From Clostridia bacterium (lineage in GTDB: Bacteria; Bacillota_A; Clostridia; Oscillospirales; CAG-272): a stretch of 9,680 nucleotides of DNA. A program made the translations under genes and the position numbers. Where the stretch lies: the NCBI GenBank assembly GCA_017414585.1, contig JAFQLN010000179.1, positions 1 to 9,680 of the forward strand, written 5' to 3'. Shown in pieces: positions 1 through 6,053 of the stretch. Position 1 is the first letter of the stretch, and each line of letters begins with the position of its first letter. The notes beneath the pieces are model-generated. The model was not told where the DNA came from. It saw nothing but the letters and a program-made list of their open reading frames with translations, and did not search any database.

Positions 1-14
1 AGTTCCTCTTTTTG

Positions 15-48
15 GTTCTTTTTCTCCTCGCTAAAGGAGAAAAAGAAC
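15..48. repeat. Perfect 13-bp inverted repeat
   Basis: The arm at 15-27 (GTTCTTTTTCTCC) is exactly complementary to the arm at 36-48, with an 8-base loop (28-35). No T-run follows the stem on either strand, so it is not a textbook intrinsic terminator. The arms are strongly purine/pyrimidine biased, one being nearly all pyrimidine. It may be a dispersed intergenic repeat or the processed end of an upstream transcript whose gene lies outside the window. The structure is certain from sequence; its function is unknown. Confidence 0.6.
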
Positions 49-74
49 GAATAAACAGTTTGGATACAAATCAA

Positions 75-129
75 GGCTGTCGCATTTCGGAATTTTTCCC
101 TAAGTGCGACAGCCCCTTTCTGTTTTTTT
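75..129. terminator. Hairpin terminator between SDR gene and left edge
   Basis: A 10-bp perfect stem (75-84 GGCTGTCGCA with 105-114) closes a 20-base loop that can pair further (GGAA at 89-92 with TTCC at 96-99). On the plus strand it is followed after 8 bases by seven T (123-129). On the minus strand, downstream of the SDR stop at 136, it is followed by a mildly T-rich stretch. It therefore could end the SDR operon, a plus-strand gene left of the window, or both. The stem-to-T-run distance is longer than ideal. Confidence 0.6.
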
Positions 130-135
130 ATAAAA

Positions 136-930
136 TTACTTCGCGTACAGCATCCCGATCAGCGGATTGATCACCGAAGAGGGCAGTACCTTTGCCAGCG
201 TGCACAGGAACTTGTACCCGAAACCGAGCGTGCATACAGGTCTGCATCCTCTGCGCAGGGCAATTTTCGCAATCATCCGTCCGGCAGCTGCGGGATCCAT
301 GCCGTTCTGTTCGTCATGCTCCATGCGCGCCACACTCCGGCTGATTCTGCCGCTGTAGATATCGTCCCCGTCGGCGGATTTCGCACGGGCTGACGTGAAT
401 CCGGTTCTGATATCCCCCGGCTGGACAGCGGTGACGGTAATCCCGAACGGCTTCACTTCATTGGCAAGTGCCATCGAGTACGCATTGACTGCCGCTTTCG
501 ATGCGGAATAATACGTCTGGAACGGAATCGGGAACGCCGCTGCAACGGAACTGATGTTGACAATTCTGCCGCATCCGGCTTCTCTCATGTGCGGAAGGAC
601 AGCCTTGGTGACGTTGACCGTGCCCATGAAATTCACGTCCATCTGAAAGCGCACATCGTCCGCTTCCGTAAATTCAACCGCACCGGAAATCCCCGCACCG
701 GCACAGTTGATGAGCACATCCACCCTGCCTTCGCGGGAGAGAATTTCGTCCACGGCGGTCTGTACGGAGTTTTCATCCGTCACGTCCAGCGTGAGATGCG
801 TGATGCCTTCGATCCGGCTTTCCCGTCGGCTTCCTTCGTAAACGGTGCATCCGGAGGCAGCGAGAGCCTGTGCCGCCGCTTTGCCGATGCCGGAGCTTCC
901 GCCGGTGACAAAGATAACCTTACTGCGCAT
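136..930 (-). CDS. SDR-family NAD(P)-dependent oxidoreductase (possible 3-ketosphinganine-type reductase)
   Basis: A classical short-chain dehydrogenase/reductase of 264 residues. The cofactor motif TGGSSGIG is at residues 9-16, the adenine-site Asp-Val at 49-50, and NCAG at 75-78. The catalytic set is Ser128, Tyr141 and Lys145 (YSASK), with a PGDIRT motif after it at 171-176. About 60 residues follow this core, ending in a hydrophobic C-terminal tail (about 247-262) that could touch the membrane or a lipid substrate. The start at 930 is fixed by the Rossmann motif beginning a few residues in. No Shine-Dalgarno precedes it, and the start lies 11 bases inside the upstream synthase gene, so translation is probably coupled. 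Pairing with an alpha-oxoamine synthase suggests it reduces the 3-keto product, as 3-ketodihydrosphingosine reductase does in sphingolipid synthesis. The SDR call is secure; the substrate is inferred from context only. Confidence 0.93.
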   Translation of the reverse strand: MRSKVIFVTGGSSGIGKAAAQALAASGCTVYEGSRRESRIEGITHLTLDVTDENSVQTAVDEILSREGRVDVLINCAGAGISGAVEFTEADDVRFQMDVNFMGTVNVTKAVLPHMREAGCGRIVNISSVAAAFPIPFQTYYSASKAAVNAYSMALANEVKPFGITVTAVQPGDIRTGFTSARAKSADGDDIYSGRISRSVARMEHDEQNGMDPAAAGRMIAKIALRRGCRPVCTLGFGYKFLCTLAKVLPSSVINPLIGMLYAK

Positions 931-2110
931 TGGGAACGGGTGCGTCGATGATCTGCGCGAGGATTTCGGATGCTTCGTCGATCAAAGCCTTGGTGTGCGT
1001 AGCCATGCAGGTCGCACGGAGCAGGCATTCGTTTTCCGGGCAGGCGGGCGTGAGAACAGGGTTGACGTAAACGCCTGCATCGTATGCCATGCGTGCGCGG
1101 ATGAGGGTGTTTTCTTCGCTGTATGTATAAATCGGTACGATCGGGGTGTCCGCTTCAATGATCTTCACGCCGCGGTCGATGAGATTCTTGCGGAAGTACG
1201 CGCCGATATCGTGCAGATTGGTGACGATTTCGGGATGCGCCTTCAGATAACGCAGAGCTGCGAGAGCAGTTGCGGCGGATGCGGGCGTGATGGATGCGGA
1301 GAAAATAAACGGGCGGGAAACGTGCTTGACGTATTCAACCACTTCGCGGGAAGCCGCCATATAACCGCCGAGGGATGCGAGAGACTTGGAGAATGTGCCC
1401 ATGTAGATATCCACCTGATCTTCCAGACCGAAGTGGCTGGCTGTGCCGCGTCCGCCCTTGCCGATGACGCCGAGTGCGTGTGCGTCGTCAACCATCACCC
1501 GTGCGCCGTACTTCTTGGCAAGTGCACAGATTTCGGGGAGCTTGGCAATATCGCCGCCCATGGAGAAGACGCCGTCGGTTACGATGAGGCATCCGCGGTT
1601 TTCGGGAACCTTTTCAAGCTGGCGTTCGAGGTCTTCCATGTCCGCGTGCTTGTACATCAGGAGCTTGCCGAAGCTGAGACGGCAGCCGTCGTAAATGGAA
1701 GCGTGGTTTTCTCTGTCGCAGATGACATAGTCGTGCAGACCGACGACCGCGCTGATGATGCCGAGGTTGGACTGGAAACCGGTCGAGAAGGTGGAAACCG
1801 CTTCCTTGCCTACGAAGTCCGCGAGTTCTTCTTCCAGTTCCAGATGCATCTGCAGGGTGCCGTTGAGGAAGCGCGAACCGGAGCAGCCCGTGCCGTACTG
1901 TTCAATAGCCTTGATGCCGGCTTCCATGACTTCGGGATTGGTGGTGAGCCCCAGGTAATTGTTCGAGCCGAGCATGATGCGGCGCTTGCCTTCCATGATG
2001 ACTTCGACATCCTGCCGGGTTTCAAGGGCGTGAAAATACGGATATATACCTTTTTCCTTTGCTTCGTCCACGCGGGAACGCTTTCTGCATTTTTCAAAAA
2101 GATCAATCAT
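920..2110 (-). CDS. PLP-dependent alpha-oxoamine synthase, serine palmitoyltransferase-like
   Basis: A 396-residue fold-type I enzyme of the family that includes serine palmitoyltransferase (SPT), 2-amino-3-ketobutyrate CoA ligase (KBL), BioF and HemA. These condense an amino acid with an acyl-CoA with loss of CO2. Visible are NNYLGL (50-55), GSRFLNGTLQMHLELE (78-93), His136 that would stack on PLP (ENHAS), DDAHALG (208-214) and the Schiff-base lysine Lys242 in GTFSKSLASLGGY. The GTFSKS form and the GSRFLNGTL block look more like bacterial SPTs than KBL (GTLGKA-type) or BioF, so L-serine plus a long acyl-CoA is the favoured reaction. KBL-like activity remains possible. Length is normal for the soluble bacterial enzymes. 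AAGGAG lies 8 bases before the ATG, and a consensus promoter lies about 70 bases upstream. The SDR reductase overlaps its 3' end, which fits a synthase-then-reductase route. Confidence 0.88.
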   Translation of the reverse strand: MIDLFEKCRKRSRVDEAKEKGIYPYFHALETRQDVEVIMEGKRRIMLGSNNYLGLTTNPEVMEAGIKAIEQYGTGCSGSRFLNGTLQMHLELEEELADFVGKEAVSTFSTGFQSNLGIISAVVGLHDYVICDRENHASIYDGCRLSFGKLLMYKHADMEDLERQLEKVPENRGCLIVTDGVFSMGGDIAKLPEICALAKKYGARVMVDDAHALGVIGKGGRGTASHFGLEDQVDIYMGTFSKSLASLGGYMAASREVVEYVKHVSRPFIFSASITPASAATALAALRYLKAHPEIVTNLHDIGAYFRKNLIDRGVKIIEADTPIVPIYTYSEENTLIRARMAYDAGVYVNPVLTPACPENECLLRATCMATHTKALIDEASEILAQIIDAPVPNAQ

Positions 2111-2150
2111 GTGGATGCTCCTTTGGAGTGAAATGTTTGATATTGGAAAG

Positions 2151-2166
2151 ATTATTTTAGAATAAT
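2151..2166. promoter_or_regulatory. Candidate operator in leader of synthase operon
   Basis: ATTATT-TTAG-AATAAT is a 16-base inverted repeat. It would lie at roughly +10 to +25 of the transcript started from the promoter at 2182-2210, a common place for a repressor site. AT-rich DNA forms such repeats by chance, and it resembles no operator I can name, so this is a weak call. Confidence 0.3.
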
Positions 2167-2181
2167 TAAAATTTCTGAATC

Positions 2182-2210
2182 ATTATAATACAAAATAAGA
2201 GAAATGTCAA
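2182..2210 (-). promoter_or_regulatory. Consensus sigma-A promoter for synthase-SDR operon
   Basis: Read on the minus strand, a -35 TTGACA (plus-strand 2205-2210) and a -10 TATAAT (2182-2187) are separated by exactly 17 bases. All twelve consensus bases match. The predicted start is near 2175, giving a leader of about 65 bases before the ATG at 2110. Such a perfect promoter suggests strong basal transcription, or tight control by a repressor. Confidence 0.85.
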
Positions 2211-2255
2211 TCTTTCTCACGGAATTTTCATGAAAAATGCAAATATAAGGAAGAA

Positions 2256-2313
2256 ATCCCGTTTCCGGAGAGGGAATTTTCCGGACTGCACCGGAATGGA
2301 ATCAAAACGGGAT
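2256..2313. repeat. Long inverted-repeat element between divergent promoters
   Basis: The 9-base arms ATCCCGTTT (2256-2264) and AAACGGGAT (2305-2313) are perfectly complementary. They enclose a second inverted repeat, TTCCGG-ACTGCA-CCGGAA (2279-2296). T-rich DNA follows on both sides (2331-2342 on plus; the segment left of 2256 reads as T-rich on minus), but not directly after the stem. It may insulate the two promoters from each other or be a dispersed palindromic repeat. Confidence 0.4.
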
Positions 2314-2383
2314 GGCGTGAAACGGCAATTCTTTTATTTTTTCACCTGACTATTAAAAATTCACGGGAATCTTTCCGCCCTCC

Positions 2384-2412
2384 TTGACAGAAAAGGGAAA
2401 AACTGATATACT
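2384..2412 (+). promoter_or_regulatory. Near-consensus sigma-A promoter for hydrolase gene
   Basis: TTGACA (2384-2389), a 17-base spacer and TATACT (2407-2412) differ from consensus by one base. The predicted start is near 2419-2420, about 25 bases before the chosen ATG at 2445. That leaves the upstream in-frame ATG (2421) at the very 5' end of the mRNA, without a ribosome binding site. Confidence 0.82.
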
Positions 2413-2444
2413 TAATCCGGATGACAACGGACGGAGGAAAGACA

Positions 2445-3182
2445 ATGGAATATACATACAGCGAATGGAACGGCTTTCGGCGCGCCGATTTCCGGTTTGA
2501 AGACCGTGACGCGCTGATGATTTTCCCGCACGGTGAGCAAAACGGAAAATGGATGATGAAAATGGAATATTTCGGCGCATTTCCGGCGCTGGAAATCGAA
2601 CTGCTCAGCCGCGGCTGGTGTCTTGCCTATGTGAGAAACAAAAACCGCTGGGGAACGGACGAGGACAGCGATCTCAAAGCCCGCTTTGCTGATTTTGCGG
2701 CGGAGGAATTCGGACTGGAAAACCGCTTTGTGCCGGTCGGCATGAGCTGCGGCGGGTTCTGTGCGGTGAATTTTGCCGCGCGTCATCCGGACAAAGTTTC
2801 CGTTCTGTACCTCGACGCACCGGTTATGAATATTCTCTCGTTCCCGCTCGGCGTCGGCAGAGACTACGGCACGCCGGAACGCATGAAGGTTTGGCAGGAA
2901 GTGGTCGATGCCTACGGACTGGACATTTCTTCCGCGCTGACATGGAGAGAAAATCCCATGGACAAGCTCGGCATTCTTGCGGAACATAAAATTCCCGCTG
3001 CACTGATTTACGGCGACAGCGACCCGGTCGTTCCCTATCACGAAAACGGCATTGTGCTGGAAAAGTTCTATCCTGAAAATGGACTGCCGTTCTTTATCCG
3101 CGGCAAGGAAGGCTGTGCACATCACCCGCACGGACTGGAGGACAGCATGCCTCTGGCAGACTTCATTGAAGCACACGCATAA
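2445..3182 (+). CDS. Alpha/beta hydrolase, serine esterase/peptidase-like
   Basis: A 245-residue single-domain alpha/beta hydrolase with no signal peptide, so probably cytoplasmic. The nucleophile elbow is GMSCG (GxSxG) with Ser101. The acid is probably Asp193 in the YGDSDPVVP strand-loop. The base is one of the histidines in the AHHPHG motif, His226, 227 or 229. An oxyanion-type FPHG segment lies near residue 28. The ATG at 2445 is chosen because GGAGG (2433-2437) sits 7 bases before it; an in-frame ATG at 2421 coincides with the predicted transcription start. The downstream dehydrogenase follows 56 bases later on the same strand, so the two may share a transcript and act on a related, possibly sugar-derived, compound. 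The substrate is unknown; an ester or short peptide is the generic expectation. Confidence 0.87.
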   Translation: MEYTYSEWNGFRRADFRFEDRDALMIFPHGEQNGKWMMKMEYFGAFPALEIELLSRGWCLAYVRNKNRWGTDEDSDLKARFADFAAEEFGLENRFVPVGMSCGGFCAVNFAARHPDKVSVLYLDAPVMNILSFPLGVGRDYGTPERMKVWQEVVDAYGLDISSALTWRENPMDKLGILAEHKIPAALIYGDSDPVVPYHENGIVLEKFYPENGLPFFIRGKEGCAHHPHGLEDSMPLADFIEAHA

Positions 3183-3224
3183 ACAGGTCAATAAAAATAA
3201 AAATAAATATTCTTCACATATTTT

Positions 3225-3229
3225 GGAGG
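3225..3229 (+). promoter_or_regulatory. Strong ribosome binding site of Gfo/Idh/MocA gene
   Basis: GGAGG lies 9 bases before the ATG at 3239, in an otherwise very A/T-rich 56-base gap that should be unstructured. This fits with the gene's AAG-rich codon use, unlike the preceding hydrolase, and suggests high translation. I see no clear separate promoter in the gap. Confidence 0.7.
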
Positions 3230-3238
3230 ACAAACAAT

Positions 3239-4225
3239 ATGGTAAAAGTAGCAATGCTCTCGAAGTGGCACGTACACGCACCCGGTTATGCCGGACAGCT
3301 GAAGAACAGCGGCAAGGCTGAAATCGTTGCTGTATGGGACGACAATGCCGAACGCGGCGAAGCATGGGCGAAGGAACTCGGCTGCGAATTCATCCCCTGC
3401 CTGGACACTCTGCTCGCAAGAGAAGACATCGAAGCGGTTATCTGCGATGCTCCCACCACCGCACACTGCGAAATTCTTACAAAGGCTGCCAAGGCCGGCA
3501 AGCATATCTTCACCGAAAAGGCTCTCTGCCCGACTGTTGCCGAATGCCTTGAAGTCAAGAAGGCAGTCGAAGAAGCTGGTGTTACCTTCACCATCAGCTA
3601 TCCCCAGAGAGGACGTCCGTCCGTGCAGTTTGCAAAGAAAATGCTGGAAGCCGGCGCATTCGGCAAAGTTACCCTCGTTCGTTCCCGCGATGCACATAAC
3701 GGTGTATCCGGCAACTGGCTTCCCGACTACTGGTTCGACAAGGACGCAGCTGCGGGCGGCGCAATGATGGACCTCGGATGCCACCCGATGTACCTCCTTG
3801 CACATTTCCTCGGCAAGCCCAAGAGAGTAACCGGGCTCTTCACCGCTCCTTACGGCAAGCCCGTTGACGAAAACGCAGTTGCAATCGCTGAATTCGCGGA
3901 CGGTGCACTCGGCATCGCTGAAACCGGCTTCGTTTCCGTCGGTTCTCCCCAGACCATTGAAATCTACGGTACCGAAGGCTCCATGATCGCGCACGGCGAG
4001 GATGTTCAGTTCACCTCCAAGAAGCTCGCCGGCATCGTGAACGGCTTCATCAAACCCGATCTTCCGCGCGCAAAGGAATCCCCGCTGATGCAGTTCATCA
4101 ACGCTGTGGAAGCGGGTACCGGTTCTCCCGAATACCTCGGCATCGACGATGCAATCGCGCTGACCGAACTTCTTGAGAACGCATATAAGGGCGACGAATC
4201 GAACACCATCGTAGCCATCGACTGA
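3239..4225 (+). CDS. Gfo/Idh/MocA-family oxidoreductase
   Basis: A 328-residue NAD(P)-dependent dehydrogenase of the glucose-fructose/inositol dehydrogenase type. The N-terminal Rossmann half includes the acidic strand end WDDN (33-36), DAPTTAH (70-76) and the family EKP-like motif TEKAL with Lys94. The C-terminal half carries GGAMMDLGCHP (173-183), whose Asp178 and His182 correspond to the usual catalytic pair. Oddly, the expected GxGxxG dinucleotide loop is replaced by LSKWHVHAPGYAG (residues 7-19), rich in Lys, Trp and His. This may define a subfamily or change cofactor binding. Members usually oxidise or reduce a hydroxyl on a sugar, inositol or similar ring. A strong GGAGG precedes it and a strong terminator follows 13 bases after the stop, so it ends the transcript with the alpha/beta hydrolase. 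The exact substrate cannot be read from sequence. Confidence 0.93.
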   Translation: MVKVAMLSKWHVHAPGYAGQLKNSGKAEIVAVWDDNAERGEAWAKELGCEFIPCLDTLLAREDIEAVICDAPTTAHCEILTKAAKAGKHIFTEKALCPTVAECLEVKKAVEEAGVTFTISYPQRGRPSVQFAKKMLEAGAFGKVTLVRSRDAHNGVSGNWLPDYWFDKDAAAGGAMMDLGCHPMYLLAHFLGKPKRVTGLFTAPYGKPVDENAVAIAEFADGALGIAETGFVSVGSPQTIEIYGTEGSMIAHGEDVQFTSKKLAGIVNGFIKPDLPRAKESPLMQFINAVEAGTGSPEYLGIDDAIALTELLENAYKGDESNTIVAID

Positions 4226-4238
4226 TTTATGATCACTG

Positions 4239-4277
4239 TGCCTGCTGCGGGAGTTTCTGCGGCGGGCATTTGTTTTT
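4239..4277 (+). terminator. Strong intrinsic terminator after Gfo/Idh/MocA gene
   Basis: The stem 4239-4249 pairs with 4258-4268 (GC-rich, 11 pairs including three G-U-type wobbles) around an 8-base loop, followed by TTTGTTTTT (4269-4277). It lies only six bases before the next ATG at 4284, so it also occupies the whole leader of the M48 gene. Confidence 0.85.
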
Positions 4278-4283
4278 GAAAAT

Positions 4284-5510
4284 ATGACAAAAATCATTCT
4301 TTTACTCGTTCTGACCGTTTCTTTCGTGTACGACCTCGTCCTCTATGCACTTTCCGCCGGACAGAAGAAAAAGCCCCTGCCGGAAAACGTGCGCGATGTC
4401 TACAATGCGGAAGAATATGCGCGCTGGGCGGACTATTCCCAGGAAAAACGGCGCGTCAATATCGCAGAGCGGATCTTTGATTTCGCCGTTCTGCTCCTGC
4501 TCTACGGAACCAACGTGTTTTCTGCCGTATACAGCGCAATGCCCGGCGGCGAGTACGCGAAATCCGCTCTGCTCATGCTTCTTTATACCGCGTTTCTCAC
4601 CGTGCTCACGATTCCCTTTGACTGGGTGCGGGAAATGCGCGTGGAGGAAAAATACGGCTTCAACCGGACGACGAAAAAGACCTTTGCCGCCGATCAGGTG
4701 AAGGGATTTGCCGTCAATGCACTTCTGAACGTGGGGCTGGTCTGTCTGGCACTGCTCATGTTCCGCACGTTCGGCGCAGGATTCTTCCTCTTCCTCTATG
4801 CGGTCATCGCCGTGTTCATGATCGCGTTCTCCATGCTTTCGACAACCTTCATGAAGCTCTACAACAAATTCACGCCTCTCGAAGACGGAGAACTGCGGGA
4901 TGTGCTGACGAAGATGTTTGCCGATGCGGGATATCAGCTGTCCGATATCTACGTCATGGATGCGTCCCAGAGAACCACCAAGGTGAACGCCTTCTGCTCG
5001 GGACTGGGCAAATTCAAGAAAATCGTTCTGTACGACAATCTCGTGAACAACTATACCACGGGTGAAATCGCGGCAGTGTTCGCGCATGAACTCGGGCACT
5101 ACCGTCACCGCGACACCATGAAGCTGACCGCATATTCCCTCTTTATGATGGCAGTCATCACCGCACTGATCGCTGCATTCGTGCTTGTCCCGCAGATTTC
5201 ACTCGATTACGGCTTTGCCGCACCGAGCGTGGTCTTCGCTGTCATCGCACTGATGGGCGCGGTTACGGAACCGATTATGACCCTGCTTGCCATTCCGTCG
5301 AACGCCATGTCGCGCGCTTTTGAATACCGGGCGGACAGGGAAGCGGTGCTGGCGGGCTACGGGGAAGACATGATCTCCGCACTCAAGAAACTCTCGAAGG
5401 ACAATCTGAGCGACCTCAATCCCCATCCGGCAGTCGTTGCCCTGGAGCATAACCATCCGACCATGAGCCGGAGAATCGACTGGGTGCGGAAAGCGGGAGG
5501 AAAGGCATGA
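4284..5510 (+). CDS. M48 family Ste24-like membrane metalloprotease
   Basis: 408 residues, close to the CAAX prenyl protease 1 (Ste24) length. The N-terminal half has hydrophobic segments at about 3-24, 64-85, 93-112 and 146-184, with the FDW..EEKYGFN block (112-126) typical of the M48 N-terminal domain. The zinc site is HELGH (268-272: His268, Glu269 catalytic, His272) with the third ligand Glu347 in FEYRAD. VNAFCSGLGKFKKIVLYDNLV (234-254) is the family beta-strand region, and further membrane segments lie near 284-303 and 313-337. In bacteria such enzymes are thought to clear misfolded membrane proteins; no prenylated substrate is implied. The ATG is chosen because the frame is closed upstream and the first helix begins at once, but no Shine-Dalgarno is visible and a terminator stem ends 15 bases upstream. 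The stop overlaps the YqeG start as ATGA. Confidence 0.92.
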   Translation: MTKIILLLVLTVSFVYDLVLYALSAGQKKKPLPENVRDVYNAEEYARWADYSQEKRRVNIAERIFDFAVLLLLYGTNVFSAVYSAMPGGEYAKSALLMLLYTAFLTVLTIPFDWVREMRVEEKYGFNRTTKKTFAADQVKGFAVNALLNVGLVCLALLMFRTFGAGFFLFLYAVIAVFMIAFSMLSTTFMKLYNKFTPLEDGELRDVLTKMFADAGYQLSDIYVMDASQRTTKVNAFCSGLGKFKKIVLYDNLVNNYTTGEIAAVFAHELGHYRHRDTMKLTAYSLFMMAVITALIAAFVLVPQISLDYGFAAPSVVFAVIALMGAVTEPIMTLLAIPSNAMSRAFEYRADREAVLAGYGEDMISALKKLSKDNLSDLNPHPAVVALEHNHPTMSRRIDWVRKAGGKA

Positions 5511-6043
5511 TCTTTGAGAAAACGCTTTTGCCGAGAGAAATGGTGCCGACCTTTGAAAGTGTCACGCCGGAGCATCTTTGTGCACTGGGCATCACGCACA
5601 TCTTCTGCGATATCGACAATACCCTTGCAACCTACGACGATCCCACCCCTCCCGACCGAGTGGTGCAGTGGTGTCGGCGCATGAACGAGGGCGGCGTCAC
5701 CGTGGCGTTTGTCTCGAACAACGACGAGGCGCGCGTGCAGCTGTTCAACCGCGATTTCGGCTATACTGCATATGCGAAAGCGCATAAGCCTCTGACGGGA
5801 AAGCTGAAAAAAGCCATGGCGGATACCGGCGCTGTGCGGGAGCATTCCGCTCTGCTCGGGGATCAGCTTCTTACCGATGCGGCGGCAGGCAACCGTGCGG
5901 GACTGTATGTCATCATCGTTCCGCCGATCAAGGATAAAAAGAATCTCTTTTTCCGCTTCAAGCGGTGGCTGGAGATTCCGTATGTGAAAAAATTCAGAAA
6001 GAATATGAGCGCAGGCTCTTCTCAAAAAGTACAGAAAGACTGA
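5507..6043 (+). CDS. yqeG: YqeG-family HAD (IIIA) phosphatase
   Basis: A compact 178-residue HAD hydrolase with no large cap domain. Motif I is DIDNTL (35-40, nucleophile Asp35 and acid Asp37). Motif II is Ser70 in VSNND, the motif III lysine is Lys94 (HKP), and motif IV is GDQLLTD (118-124) binding magnesium. The order and spacing match YqeG-type proteins of Bacillota, whose physiological substrate is not well established. The basic C-terminal tail (from about 142, rich in Lys/Arg) may bind nucleic acid or membrane. The ATGA overlap with the M48 gene points to translational coupling, and the Xaa-Pro peptidase starts 10 bases after its stop. The family assignment is firm; the gene symbol is by resemblance to the Bacillus protein. 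Confidence 0.88.
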   Translation: MIFEKTLLPREMVPTFESVTPEHLCALGITHIFCDIDNTLATYDDPTPPDRVVQWCRRMNEGGVTVAFVSNNDEARVQLFNRDFGYTAYAKAHKPLTGKLKKAMADTGAVREHSALLGDQLLTDAAAGNRAGLYVIIVPPIKDKKNLFFRFKRWLEIPYVKKFRKNMSAGSSQKVQKD

Positions 6044-6053
6044 GGAACAGGAT

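Larger units (their letters stand above)
2111..2444. other. Divergent intergenic region, no gene
   Basis: This 334-base AT-rich stretch separates the synthase operon (minus) from the hydrolase gene (plus). It holds the minus-strand promoter (2182-2210), a candidate operator (2151-2166), a central imperfect hairpin (2256-2313), a T-rich run (2331-2342) and the plus-strand promoter (2384-2412). I see no credible coding sequence, tRNA or known riboswitch in it. Confidence 0.7.

Noticed and set aside
845..2131. Plus-strand open frame of 428 codons opposite the synthase gene
   Set aside because: It is a shadow of the minus-strand synthase, which has all catalytic motifs. The plus-strand protein has no recognisable domain, is rich in Cys/His/Ala from codon mirroring, and lacks a ribosome site.
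2421..2444. Upstream in-frame ATG for the alpha/beta hydrolase
   Set aside because: It falls at the predicted transcription start and has no ribosome site, whereas the ATG at 2445 has GGAGG seven bases before it.
2412..3365. Minus-strand open frame of 317 codons opposite the alpha/beta hydrolase
   Set aside because: Antisense shadow of a gene with an intact GxSxG motif, promoter and ribosome site; no domain is recognisable in it.
4160..4189. CTGACC/TATAAG promoter-like pair near the end of the Gfo/Idh/MocA gene, considered for the M48 cluster
   Set aside because: Weak match with an 18-base spacer, and a transcript from it would still run into the strong terminator at 4239-4277.
3188..4297. 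Minus-strand open frame of 369 codons opposite the Gfo/Idh/MocA gene
   Set aside because: Antisense shadow; the plus-strand gene has strong family motifs and GGAGG, and the minus-strand start has no support.
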